Below, piece after piece: positions 1-10,129 of a stretch of DNA of 64,000 nt. Below the pieces are notes generated by a model, which searched no databases, was not told where the DNA came from, and was given only the letters and a program-made list of their open reading frames with translations. The position numbers and the translations under genes were made by a program. Each line of letters begins with the position of its first letter. Within the stretch, counting starts at the first letter, position 1. Source of the DNA: Maratus speciosus (lineage: Eukaryota > Arthropoda > Arachnida > Araneae > Salticidae); NCBI GenBank assembly GCA_963932465.1, contig OZ010793.1, positions 365,642,459-365,706,458 of the forward strand, read 5' to 3'.

Positions 1-508
1 TTGATTTTGAGGCTTTTTCGAGAGTGCATCCAATGTTTTGGGATTCAGCTTATAAAGAGCTGTTTAAAAGTCCAAATGCACAGTAATCTATGTATAGGAG
101 ACGCTTCGGGAGCGGAGGGGTGGGGTGAGTGATATACATTTAAATGGAATAGCCTCCATTCCGTTTTCATTTCACGTATTTTTTTTTAAACTAGCCGTAA
201 TTTTACAGTTATATGGGCTGGTAGCCTTGTCTTGTAGAACTTAACGTAAACTGATGGAATGTCTTCTTTAAAAACAGGTGTTAAAAAATATTTGTAAGAG
301 TAATCCGAGTTAATTGTGACATTTTTTTCGCTATTAAGAGAATCCAACAATAACCGCAAAACTTTCATTGTGTTCTCTAAACCAACATTTTAGATATTTT
401 CGGTTAGTAAATCGGTCTTTTGGTATTGCAACCAGATAAAATATGCTCAAGCCTAATCAATTGTTACATATTTCCATTTTTCACCTGCCAAATGATTTTC
501 TTACAACG
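1..508. other. Unassigned AT-rich DNA
   Basis: No recognised gene. A 60-codon reading frame on the minus strand (186-368) has protein-like composition but matches no family I know, so it is not called. The last eight bases (501-508) are the left target duplication of the following MITE. Confidence 0.4.
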
Positions 509-941
509 CAGGGCCGAAACTAAGGGTGGGGGTGGGGGGGCAGAGGGGGCATATGCCCGGGTGTCAGAACGAAGGGGCGCCAATTGAAGATTTTGTTTGT
601 CGGCTTTTCTCACGTCTATATTATAGCGCGGTATTGTAAAAATCGTCTTGTCTGTGGGGTATGCCAAAGCATAAGAATCTAAAGGATGATATGGCATACA
701 GATCCTGTATAAAGCGGAATTTTTTTCAATTCTTTTCGATTCCGTTTTCAAGATTTTAATGAATCAATATTTCACAAAGCAGATTACGTAGTTCAGTATT
801 ACATATTTAAAATTTTAAAGTAAGTTGGCTATTAGAAAATTAGTAAAATTCTCTTTGTAAATATACTTTGCGGAGGAGGAAGAGGGGTGCGCCAAAATCC
901 ATGTTTGAAAACGGATGCAAGAAAGGCTAGTTTCGACCCTG
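509..941 (+). mobile_element. hAT-type MITE, copy A
   Basis: The ends are inverted: CAGGGCCGAAACTAAG on the left and the complement of CAGGGTCGAAACTAGC on the right. The flanks TTACAACG (501-508) and CTACAACG (942-949) form an 8-bp target duplication with one mismatch, the hallmark of hAT transposition. A G-rich stretch follows the left end. There is no coding capacity. Two relatives lie at 1721-2163 (opposite orientation) and 9422-10129. Confidence 0.8.
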
Positions 942-1352
942 CTACAACGATCTGCACACAATATCTTACGCTGTGAAAAATGTTTTCATATTAGGCAGTT
1001 GAACATAATGTGTTTTTGTTTCGATTAGCTTTAAATCGTAGTTTATAATTTTATTTACAGTTCCTATGTAGATTAATACAGTTATTACATTGCATACAGT
1101 TATTACAGTCATACAGTCTAAAGATTTTGCAATAGTTCTTTGGGGGGATTGGATTTTCTTGTAAATAATGAGATGTGACTTTACGTATAATAAGCGGTGA
1201 ACTTTACCTTTATTGGGTATGCATTTTTTACCTTTTTCTCAGTCAATTTTGACGTATCTTTCATTTTTTTTTCTTATTATTATCTCGCTGTTTTACGCAT
1301 AAAAATATGAAAATCATGCTTTCACACTTTTTTTTTAATAATTAAATAAGAG
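942..1352. other. Unassigned AT-rich DNA
   Basis: AT-rich sequence between copy A of the hAT MITE and the next TIR element. I see no gene or repeat in it. Confidence 0.4.
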
Positions 1353-1720
1353 TACACTGCAAATAAGGCGTCTTAAATTCAAACACATATGTGACTGAAA
1401 AAGTAATTCAGACACTTAAGTGTCTGAATATGAAATTTCAGACATCACAGGCGTCTGAAATTAAGAGACTTAAGTGTCTTACTATGATCATAGTATAAAT
1501 ACTGTAAACGAAACGTCTGAAATTTAGACACATAAGTGACTTAAAATGGAGTGTTCAATTTTCAGACATTTTAAAGTGTCTAAATTTTTAAGACACGTGT
1601 ATGTGTCTGAATTTAAGACATTTCAAATGTCTGAATCGCATCCATCTTTGATCAACCTTCATGTTCGGCAGTAGGCATAGGCAGCCGTTTTTTCACTTTT
1701 TTTGTAAGCTTTACACACTA

Positions 1721-2163
1721 TCAGGACTGAAACTAGCCTTTTTTGCAACCGGGGCAAACATGGATTTAGCCCCCCCCCCCCCCCCCGTCTCCTCCGCAAA
1801 GTATACTTACAAAGATAACTTTACTAATTTTCTAATAGCCTACTTATTTTAAAATTTAGAATATGTAATCATAAAATATGTAATACTGAACTACGTAATC
1901 TGCTTTGTCAAATATTAATTCATTAAAATCTTGTAAACGGAATCGAAAAAAATTCCACTTTATACAGTATTCTTATGCCATATCATATCATCTTTAGATT
2001 CTTCTATGCTTTGGCATACCCCAGACAGGATGATTTTAACAATACTGTGCTACATAAATGTGCGAAAAATCGACAAAAAAATCTTCATTTGGCGCCCCCT
2101 CGGTCTGCCGCCCGGGGCACATGCTCCCTCTGCCCCCCCCCCCCCCCCCTATTTTCGACCTTG
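1721..2163 (-). mobile_element. hAT-type MITE, copy B (inverted)
   Basis: This reads CAGGACTGAAACTAGCC at the left and ATTTTCGACCTTG at the right, and its inside matches copy A (509-941) in reverse, including the GGCGCC and poly-C segments. The ends have diverged and no clean 8-bp duplication remains. Short proline-rich reading frames across the C-runs are by-products of the homopolymers. Confidence 0.7.
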
Positions 2164-3022
2164 TAACACTGGGAAAAAATATCCGTTTAAAATATAGAAA
2201 TTGTACTGCCAGTCGAGACGCAAATTTACGTATTTTAATGTAAATTTTTCATTTCGTAAATTCCAGGAAAATTTCCATTTTTTTTTGCATATTTCTGTAT
2301 TTAGGAGGTTCCGTTTAAAAGTAAAATATAATCTTTCAAAGACAAACCCATATAGATATGATAGACATGATTTATTTATTTATATTCAAACTTCAAATTT
2401 TTGTTAATCGCTTATAATTCGATATGTAATTTATTCATCAAAAATTGAAGACTAATTTCGATCACATAGTTTCTTAATAACATCACCTACAATTTCATGC
2501 GTTTAAGAACAAAAATGACTTAAAATATCTATATTTCTCAAACGTCAAAAGAATCTCTTTGGTTTTGAAAACAATCATACTAGTATACCTTTAAGATATA
2601 GATGTGGCGCCATCTACTTTTAAAGTATTTATTTAATTATCTATTTATCTTATTTATTATGTTTAAGCACATTTATTTAATTATTTATTTAATTAAAAAA
2701 ATCAAAGTACTTATTTAATTTTTTGGAATTATTTACAATAGCTCTGAAATTTTATACACTGACCTTTTAGCTAAAGATTGAGTTCAGGAGTCATCGGATT
2801 TCACCGTGAAAAAATTACTCTGAAAATCAAAAAAATTTTACTCTGGATTTCTAATGATGTATGTTATATGCGTAAAACAAGGATTTTTATAACTAAAAGT
2901 CAATATTTTTGCAGAAAAATTATACACAATATTTAAAACTGAGAAATTTGGCTCAGAATATACAGCACAGGAAGGAATTAATCTGTCCAATTTCAAAAAT
3001 TTTGCCATATATTCAATCATCA

Positions 3023-3053
<31 letters not shown>

Positions 3054-3063
3054 AAACAGAGCT
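2164..3063. other. Interior of the 1355-4538 element
   Basis: Contains a motif near 2208-2245 (GTACTGCCAGTC, then ACGTATTTTAATG) that recurs inverted near 4338-4365 and in the palindrome at 63845-63992. The rest is AT-rich with A and T runs and no gene. Confidence 0.4.
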
Positions 3064-3268
3064 AAGGTATTGATAGGTATTGAAGGTTTCGCTAGAGAGT
3101 CTTTCATTCGGGACGTGGCTGGGGACCTAACAATCTTGCTTCCGCAAAAGAGTCGGACTAGAGTAGAAGAATAAAGGGCTGCGGACGAAGAGAGGCCGCT
3201 CGCCGCGGCGACACATATAACATTTTATAACATAACACATTTCCCTATCAATACCTATCAATACCTTC
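3064..3268. repeat. Short inverted-repeat unit, GC-rich core
   Basis: The left end AAGGTATTGATAGGTATTG is repeated inverted at 3247-3268. Inside is a GC-rich core (3100-3210) unlike the surroundings. This is probably a small MITE or a fragment of a longer repeat. No coding sequence. Confidence 0.5.
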
Positions 3269-3270
3269 CT

Positions 3271-4070
3271 GTTAAAATTATACGCTGTCTTTGGGCAATA
3301 ACAAATCTATTTTTTTAATGAAAAATTGTTTTTTCACCCCTGAAAGGTACAGGTCCCGAATTAAATGTTTTAAAAGTGCATATATAATATATAAACTTTT
3401 AAAACATTTTAAATATTTAAAGGGTGTATTCGAAAAAATATTTTCCCACCCTCAACAGCTTGAAATTTTCTGAGATATTTTCAGACTCATTTTTAAAAGT
3501 AAAAACATGAAACTTGCTGAGGTTATTTTTGAAGAAATGTATAAGAGGCCATGTGATTTCATTTTTCGCTCAATTATTTAGAATTTAATTTTTAAAAAAT
3601 TGTTTTCTCAGAATAACCCTTTTTTTTTATTCCCTGATCTCCCGCCTCGGAAAATTCGATTCAAAACGCCAACTTTGACAGCATTTTTTTACAATATTTT
3701 GTGCATTTATCAAAAAATCGAGAAGCACGGCACATTGTGTAGTTTCTAAATAAGAAAATTTCTCAGTTTGATGCGATTGAGAGCAAAAATGAATTTAAAA
3801 ATGAATCAGAAAATAAATAGTTTAGATTAGAATACATCCTTAATATTTCAGAAATAAAGTTTCCTTTGTATAAAACAATAATATTTGTGTTCTAAAAAAA
3901 TTTTTTCGCTAGAAGAAAAAAACCTTTTTGCTGGTTTTTAACGCATGAAATTAAACAATTATTCAAAATTCTAGGAGGGAAAATGTGTAAAAAGTTAACT
4001 GGATCGGAAAAATATCTACCACTAACGTTTCATTGTGCAGCATAATAACTAACAATATTTGAGTTTCCAG
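3271..4070. other. Interior AT-rich DNA
   Basis: No recognised gene or repeat. Low-complexity A/T sequence lying inside the large TIR element. Confidence 0.35.
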
Positions 4071-4075
4071 CTAAC

Positions 4076-4270
4076 GCAATCGTGGCCGAGTGGATAAAGC
4101 GACAGTCTGGAAGCCAGCAGGTCCCGGGTTCGAATCCTGTCTAGTGTATGTTTAATATTCTGATCTAATGTGAGTTAGTAAATCCTGTAAAATGTAATGT
4201 AATGGACTTTGGCAATCCCCAGTCTGTTAAATATGGCAGTTTGCCCTTCCATAAAAGTTTGATTTTTTTT
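4076..4270 (+). mobile_element. tRNA-derived SINE-like element
   Basis: The head has both internal RNA polymerase III promoter boxes: A box TGGCCGAGTGG (4083-4093) and B box GGTTCGAATCC (4127-4137). The acceptor arms (4076-4082 against 4141-4147) pair only partly and the T stem has a mismatch, so this is not a sound tRNA gene. A tRNA-unrelated body and a T-run (about 4262-4276) follow. This layout is that of a tRNA-derived SINE; a decayed tRNA pseudogene is the alternative. Confidence 0.55.
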
Positions 4271-4540
4271 TTTTTTAAGTACAGAAATTTAAAAAAAAAA
4301 AAATTAAATTTTTCAACGGAAGAAAATTCCTATTAAAATACGTAAATTGATGTAAATTGTACTGGCGTTTTGATTGGCGGAGGTGGGCAAAGATGGATGC
4401 GATTCAGACGTTTGAAATGTCTTAAATTTAGATGCATACAAGCGTCTTAAAAATTAAGACACTTTAAAATGTCTGAAAATTGAACACTCCGTTTAAGACG
4501 CTTATGTGTCTGAATTTCAGACATTTCAGTTTACAGTGTA

Positions 4541-5749
4541 TTTTTCTTAGTAAAGCGCAAATACCATAGCCTTCGATCCACTGTTTATTTTCAGCGACAT
4601 TTCAAAGCTAAGACTATTTTTAATGATAGGCGATAATTAAACCCTATTGCGAACTCATGCCATATCGATTTTTTTTTCATTTCATTTCATTTAAATTTAA
4701 ATCACAGCGAAAGTCAAAATCGTTACAAAAATGTGTGAACACGTAAGGTAGATTTTAAGTTTGTTTACTTGTAATTATTTTTATAAGTTTAATTTTAATG
4801 ATTTTTATTTATTGGTTTTTTAGATTTTTGAATTTGACAATTTCTTTCTATTTTATCTTACACATATATATACATATATTAATTTAAATAATTATAGGAG
4901 AAAGTGGCAAAATTCTCTTCAACTTTAATCATGACAAGGCTTTAATTATTATTGGTATTGGTGAATGAAATATGAGTATTTCTGAGTCATTTAAGAACAC
5001 AATTTATCAGCATAGTGCCCTATACATTTTGTAAAAGAACAACAAAGTTTTGGAGTTTTTTTAATTTTACATTTTCCGTTGTTGTGTCCATTAGTCAGTA
5101 ATAGTATCCCCCCCCCCCCCCCCCGAAAATATTGATTTTTCTTTTAAAGTAAAATGTGGATAAAAAAAGAGTATTTTTTTTTTTTCAATATTTGCCGGTA
5201 AAGAACATTTGCTTTGATGGCAATTAAATGGTGACACGACTTATCGGAAAGTTCTTATTTTTGGTGACTTTAGGGCTCCGTGTTTATACGTTATTGAGAT
5301 AGAACTGTCAGCAAGTGGAAACCCACTTACTCAACCGAAGTAATACGAGTACAACAGATAGACACCGAGTCGCGTGCTGCGGGGCGCAACCTTTCACCTT
5401 ACTACTCGTTAACTATAAAAAGACTAGTGCCTCGATTGCTGGAAGACTGGAATGATATTTACGACTTTTTATAATTCTGTTCGAGAATTCTGAAAATCTG
5501 TTATGATTTCTGTTCAAGTTCTGGAGTGCATAGTGTAACTGAGTAAAAGTTGGGTTAAAAAGCTTCGCTAAGAACACACAGAACATTCTGCGGAGGGACA
5601 ATGGGGCTTTTTGTTCTTTTTAAAGAAGATATCAACCCAAAAAAACAGAGCAGAAAAGCGTATCTTTACCTAGGATGTTCTCCTTTTGTCTTTTTTTTTT
5701 CTATCCCTGTCTGCCCAGATATTACAATTCAGCTCACATACACATTCTG
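4541..5749. other. Unassigned DNA with a poly-C run
   Basis: AT-rich with a C-run at 5109-5124. A less AT-rich patch (about 5270-5450) contains TATAAAAAG near 5414 that could be a core promoter, but no supporting transcript feature is visible. Confidence 0.35.
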
Positions 5750-5751
5750 TA

Positions 5752-5922
5752 CAGGGTGTCCGTAAAAGTTCGAAACCCAATTTAATTTTTTTTACCTGTA
5801 GGAGATATTTCGGCGATGTAACTTGCAAAAATGTTCAAAATAAGGTACGAATTAAGATTATGTTGATAAAATTAGGGTTGAATAAGTTACATTTAAAATA
5901 ATTTTCTTCGTTCTCTAATAAG
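5752..5922 (+). mobile_element. Left end of a CAGGGTGTCC-type DNA element
   Basis: TA followed by CAGGGTGTCCGTAAAAG is a start typical of mariner-like non-autonomous elements of arthropods. The sequence is cut at 5923 by the next element, and its remainder may resume after 12310. I could not find a matching right end. Confidence 0.35.
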
Positions 5923-6311
5923 TAGGGGAACCCGGGCCACAACGGGGTACCTGGGCGAAATGAAATTTGACGTTTTTCAGTGTCAAGGAGATGCTGCCAG
6001 CGAGCGGCTATAAACAAAAGTAAGAAAACCTGTTGCCGTTCAACTTCGGCAGCCACATTAGTCTAGTTTTCTCGAGCGTTGGTCTCTGAATTTTTCGTTG
6101 TATGATTTTGTAACCAAGGTAAGGTATACATAGTTGTTTACATTACAACTATAGTTAGTTCATGCTTGAAGTAACGTATAATTGTCTTTAGTTTCGTGTA
6201 GTTAAACGTTTGTTTACGTATCTTTTTCGAGTGACCTTACCGCCCTAACCTAAATCGTGTCCCTGGGGCGGAATGATGAAGTTACCCCATTCTGCCCTGA
6301 AATGTTTTTAA

Positions 6312-6476
6312 CTAACTTGTTCTAACTGTGAGTGTTTATATTGCGGTGAATTTTACTCAAAGTCAGTTGAAGGTTGGGTCGCTTGTTCCTTGTGCAAACA
6401 ATGGGCACACAATTCCTGCGCGGCAATAGATAGCGAAGATGATGAGACTGTCCTATTGTGTGGATTTTGTCAATAG
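6312..6476 (+). pseudogene. C-terminal PHD-like zinc finger of a pogo/CENP-B-type transposase
   Basis: The 54-codon frame ends in a Cys4-His-Cys3 pattern: CLYC, then CSLC, then HNSC, then CGFC just before the stop. In arthropods, pogo/Tigger-like transposases often end with such a finger after the DDE domain, with the same GW-CxxC-KxWAH spacing. Upstream there is only a stop codon and no DDE domain, so the catalytic core has been deleted or lies in a lost exon. A possible 3' splice site precedes the first Cys. The AATAAA near 6538 could be its poly(A) signal. The family call rests on the finger pattern and the pogo-like ends of the surrounding element. Confidence 0.6.
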
Positions 6477-6706
6477 GACTAAAAAGCGACACAATCAATG
6501 AAAACTTTAATTAAACCTTTATAGTCACTTAAAACTAAATAAATATAGAGCAAACTTATTTGTTTTGCATTCCTATTAGTTTTATATATTTTTATAATTA
6601 CTTGTCCTTACCACCCCGTTCTGCCCCATGGCCGGGGCAAAACAGGGCAAATGACATAATGTTGTTTCTGAAAAAAAGATTTTAAAAAAAAATATATATA
6701 TATATA

Positions 6707-8238
6707 CACTGCTCAAAACAATTAAAGGATATTTGAAGTTTTATATAAAATAAAGATATAAACGAATTTTTTTTTTGCCGAAAATAGAAGAAGAGAATCA
6801 CAAATGCAAATTTTTCTGGTTTTCAAACTGTGGAGTATGCAAATTTTGAGTTCGACGTCAAAAACGTCGCTTCAGCGGCAGCGAATGAAATTTGACTTTC
6901 AACTGGATAAAAGAGAATGAAGACAAGGATGATCGGCATTCAGTGATTGCTTTGTTTCGATGAGTACGATGTCTCAGCGAAGTCATTTGACAGATTCAGA
7001 AGCTTTGAGAATTGTTGGTAGGTTAGAAGGGGGCCAAACTCAAGCCGAAGTAGCGCAAGCCATTGGAGTGTCACAAAGTGTCATTTCCAGGATCTGGAAC
7101 CGTTTTTTGGAGAGTGGATGTGCAGGCCGAAGACCAGGGCAAGTTCGTAGACGGGCAACAGCGCCCAATGAAGATCGGTATTTAGCGTTAACAGCTCGGA
7201 GACACCGAACCATGAACGCTACTCTTCTCCAACAACACCTTCGCTCGGCTACAGGCACCACGATTTCAACTCAGACTGTCCGAAACCGGCTCCATGCTGT
7301 AGGTCTGTATGCTCGCCGACCGATGGTATGTGTTAGATTAACATCAAGGCATCGTCGCGACCGCAGGGAGTGGGCAACCGAGCATGTCAACTGGAGGAGA
7401 AATGAATGGAGCAATATTCTGTTTTCTGACGAGTCCCGTTTTTCTGTGCATCCGGATAATAGGCGTATTTTCAACTGGAGGGACCGTGGCAGTAGGAATA
7501 ATCCTGCGTTCGTGCACGAAGTGTCAGATTTGGCGGTGGAGGAGTGTTGGTGTATGGTGGCATCTCCATTGACGGGCGCACTGACCTCTACATCATTCGA
7601 GATGGAGCTCTGACTGGTCGCCGATATAGGGATGAGATCCTCAGACCTATTGTAGTCCCTTACGCTGCAGCAATTAGAGATAACTTCATTTTAATGGACG
7701 ATAACTGCAGGCCACATCGTGCAAACCTGGTGGAGGATTTCCTTTTCGAGGAAGGAATCGTTCGAATGGAAGGGCCAGCGTGTTCTCCAGACATGAATCC
7801 AATCGAGCACGTTTGGGACGCTCTAGGAAGACGAGTTTCTGGCCGCCAACAACCCCCACAAACTCTCCAAGAACTGGAAAGAGCTCTTCTGGAAGAGTGG
7901 GGCAGAATACCCCAACTCGTCATTAATAGCATCATTGAGTCCATGCCTCAAAGGTGTTCAACGTTGCTGGCCGCCCGTGGAAACCATACCCCCTACTGAA
8001 AATGATTTTCTTTGAAGAAAACACCTTTTCTTATTCTTTTTTTCTCATATGCACAAATTGTGTTTTTTTCCTTTAGTACACAAATGCGCAATAAAATGCA
8101 TTTTTTTCTGCCAAACATGTGTAATTTAATTCTCATATAACCTACTATGTCTGTCGACCATGTATCAATCAGCTAAACAGTTTACCAGATACAAAATCCA
8201 CCTAAAACTGCAATATCCTTTAATTGTTTTGAGCAGTG
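6707..8238 (+). mobile_element. Full-length Tc1-like element (DD34E)
   Basis: Terminal inverted repeats of 26 bp start CACTGCTCAAAACAATTAAA at the left and are perfectly complementary at 8213-8238. TA duplications flank it (6705-6706, 8239-8240) within a (TA)n run, which was the target. The element is 1532 bp and encodes one transposase. Perfect ends and a single visible frame break point to fairly recent insertion. Confidence 0.95.
6960..7999 (+). pseudogene. Tc1-like transposase with one frameshift
   Basis: Cut-and-paste transposase of the Tc1/mariner superfamily. The first frame (ATG at 6960) holds a paired-type bipartite DNA-binding region: helix-turn-helix around residues 10-50 (QTQAEVAQAIGVSQSVISR), a basic GRRPGQVRRR hook, and a second helix-turn-helix near residues 95-115. 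The first catalytic Asp is in SDESRF (residue 157, codon 7428-7430). The frame then shifts by one base near 7511-7522. The second frame runs to TGA at 7997-7999 and carries the GGGGVLVYGGIS segment, the second Asp in MDDN (codon 7700-7702) and the Glu in NPIEHVWD (codon 7805-7807), with 34 residues between them. Total length is about 346 codons, normal for the family. All catalytic residues survive, so the copy is recently broken. Confidence 0.93.
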
Positions 8239-8339
8239 TATATATATATATATATTACGAAATAATTTAATGGGTTAAGTCGAACAATCACGTCGTGTTT
8301 TTTATTTCATATTACTGGATTAGTATCACATATTAATCA

Positions 8340-9080
8340 GCCGCTGGTGATGTTGTATAGCAATCATACCACTTAGCACAAGCATCGCTAGTGGAGGTAT
8401 CAACTCTGTGAAAATTTAGCAGCTGTAGAGCGATGATAATATTGATAGAGTCCAATCAAACTCTTATTTATTCATGATGAAGACAAGGCAGATTAGTCTG
8501 TTTGAGTGGTGAAAAAAGGCGTATGAAGAAATCTGGGGTTTTCCCAATTAAAAACATGGAAACGTAGTCATAGGAAACTGTTTATTCCATCAGAACATAC
8601 CAACATTAAACAATTCCCACAGGATGAGAAATCAGAGCATTCCACTCGAGCATAAACTAGTTACTCATGCGAAATAGATGTTAATTCACGAAATGAATAT
8701 TCTACATGGCTTAGGACACCGGGTAACAAATTAAGTAAAGAATCCAACAGCACAAAAAATCTACTACTGAGCTCATGCTCTAGCTATTTATTAGAATGCG
8801 CGGAGGAATTCCGATTGAAATGAAAACATCAGGCTAGCCAAACCAAATCACGAACGAGACTCGAAGTGAAACTGCGATCCGTCACTCAGCCAATGGAGAG
8901 CGACCGAGAAACGTCACAGAAAAGAATCCCGGCGCCGCCAATGGAAGGATTTCGATGTGGAAAGGCTGTCGCCTAGCGGGCGGGAAAATGAGATGAAATA
9001 GAATAAAAATGTAAAAATGGCTTTGATAAACATTCGAAAAATAAGTAACTGCATTCAGAACTTTACAGTTTGGTAGACGA
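8340..9080 (-). mobile_element. Possible solo LTR or promoter-like segment
   Basis: A stretch clearly richer in G+C than its surroundings. Read on the minus strand it has two CCATTGG boxes (8888-8896 and 8937-8944), a TATA-like AATAAATA near 8786-8793, and an AATAAA near 8580 about 200 bases further on, the order expected of U3-R-U5. Exact LTR ends and a target duplication could not be fixed. A host promoter is the alternative. Confidence 0.35.
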
Positions 9081-9110
9081 TAAAAATTAATGAAGGGATT
9101 GAAAGTTTAG

Positions 9111-9421
9111 ATTACGTCTTGGAATAAATCTAACTTATATCACTATGAACGTACTTTTACTAATAATAATTTCCATTTATATCATTATATTGATGATATA
9201 ATTTTAATTGCCACTGATCAATCTAAAATTTCTCAATTTCCAGTTGATTATCCCACTAATTTGGAATTAACGGAAAACCTCTTATCTAACAATACAATTA
9301 ACTTCTTAGATCTTAAAATTACAATAAAAGACAACAAAACAATAACAGATTTATATGATAAACGTAAAGAATTTAAATTCAAAGTTAATACATTTACAAA
9401 TTTTAAATCTTGTCTTCATCA
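9111..9421 (+). pseudogene. Reverse transcriptase fragment, left part (Penelope-like or related)
   Basis: An open frame without its own start covers the palm region of a reverse transcriptase. It shows the catalytic box YIDDIILIAT (about 9186-9215), then NFLDLKITIKD, and a LYDKRKEFKFKV segment typical of Penelope-like and related retroelements. The frame is cut in the codons for SCLHH by a hAT MITE and resumes at 10130. The fingers and upstream palm are missing, and the frame opens after a stop at 9108-9110. Family placement is by motif recall only. Confidence 0.65.
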
Positions 9422-9505
9422 CAGGGCCGAAACTAAGGGGAGGGGGGGGCAGAGGGGGCATGTGCCCCGGGCGCCAAATGAAGGATTATACCTTTGGAAT
9501 GGATC

Positions 9506-9796
9506 ATTTTCTTCTGATGGACTGATGGCTTCCATTATTATGAAACAGCCATTATAAATGAAGTGTTGGGTGAAGGTGAAAGAGCAGTCGTAAAAAGTTA
9601 GAACTCAGATTTTCTGGTCAGAATAGAAAAAAAAAATGGCCAAAAAAAAAAAAAAAAATATGGCCATTTTTTTTTCCCATTCTGACCAGAAAATCAGAGT
9701 ATGACTTTTTACGGCTGCTCTTTCATCTTCACCTAACCCTTCATTTATAATGGCTGTTTCATAATAATAGAAGACATCAGTCCATCAGAAGAAAAT
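9506..9796. repeat. Long hairpin (arms about 140 bp)
   Basis: ATTTTCTTCTGATGGACTGA at the left is matched inverted at the right edge, and the arms stay nearly complementary through TTTTCTGGTCAGAAT up to an A-rich loop near 9637-9660 flanked by TGGCC/GGCCA. An RNA copy would fold into one long stem. It sits inside hAT copy C. Confidence 0.85.
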
Positions 9797-9854
9797 AACT
9801 CGGTGAAAGCGGAAACTCGGTTAAGCAGGACTCGGATAATCGAGACTCTAACTG
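9797..9854 (-). mobile_element. Isolated Tigger-type end
   Basis: On the minus strand this reads CAGTTAGAGTCTCGATTATC and continues with AACCGAGTTT units, the form of pogo/Tigger inverted repeats, with TA just outside (9855-9856). The partner end was not found nearby, so it is a fragment carried within hAT copy C. Confidence 0.5.
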
Positions 9855-10129
9855 TATATTTCATTTTTAAAATGATCTTTAGAATATTTTTGTTGGTGTT
9901 CAGAGGGGAGTCGTGACCCCTGTGACCTCCCCCTTGGATGCGCCATTGTAGATTACGTAGTTCAGTATTACATATTTTAAGATGACATATTTTAAATTTT
10001 AAAATAAGTCGACTATTAGAAAATTAGTAAAATTCTCTTTGTAAATATATTTTGCGGAAGAGGAGGGGGGGGGGAGGGCGCCAAAATCCATGCTTGCCCC
10101 GGGTGCAAAAAAGGCTAGTTTCGGCCCTG

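Larger units (their letters stand above)
1355..4538. mobile_element. 3.2 kb TIR element with palindromic GTCT/AGAC arms
   Basis: The outer ends are CACTGCAAA (left) and TTTACAGTG (right), flanked by TA on both sides (1353-1354, 4539-4540). The segment 1502-1655 is repeated in inverted orientation at about 4385-4530, so long subterminal arms are visible. Both arms are built of repeated short units of the type GTCT-AAATT-AGAC and GACACTTAAGTGTC. The inside holds a hAT MITE, a short inverted repeat and a SINE-like segment, so the original element was smaller. No transposase is seen. The TA duplication suggests a Tc1/mariner-like mobiliser, by inference. Confidence 0.6.
9422..10129 (+). mobile_element. 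hAT-type MITE, copy C, inserted in a reverse transcriptase
   Basis: Ends CAGGGCCGAAACTA and TAGTTTCGGCCCTG are perfect inverted repeats. The flanks are a perfect 8-bp target duplication CTTCATCA (9414-9421 and 10130-10137). Removing the element and one duplication restores the host frame. Its core is larger than in copies A and B because it carries a long hairpin and a pogo-type end. Confidence 0.92.

Noticed and set aside
186..368. 60-codon minus-strand frame near the left edge
   Set aside because: Protein-like composition, but no motif, no splice or promoter signal and no family I recognise, so not called as a gene.
464..751. 95-codon frame on the minus strand
   Set aside because: It lies within hAT MITE copy A and its proline run comes from the G-rich tract.
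4076..4147. Functional tRNA gene
   Set aside because: A and B boxes are good but the acceptor arm pairs at only five of seven positions and the T stem has a mismatch, so a SINE head is more likely.
7040..7261. 73-codon minus-strand frame inside the Tc1 element
   Set aside because: It is the antisense shadow of the transposase, which has clear family motifs on the plus strand.
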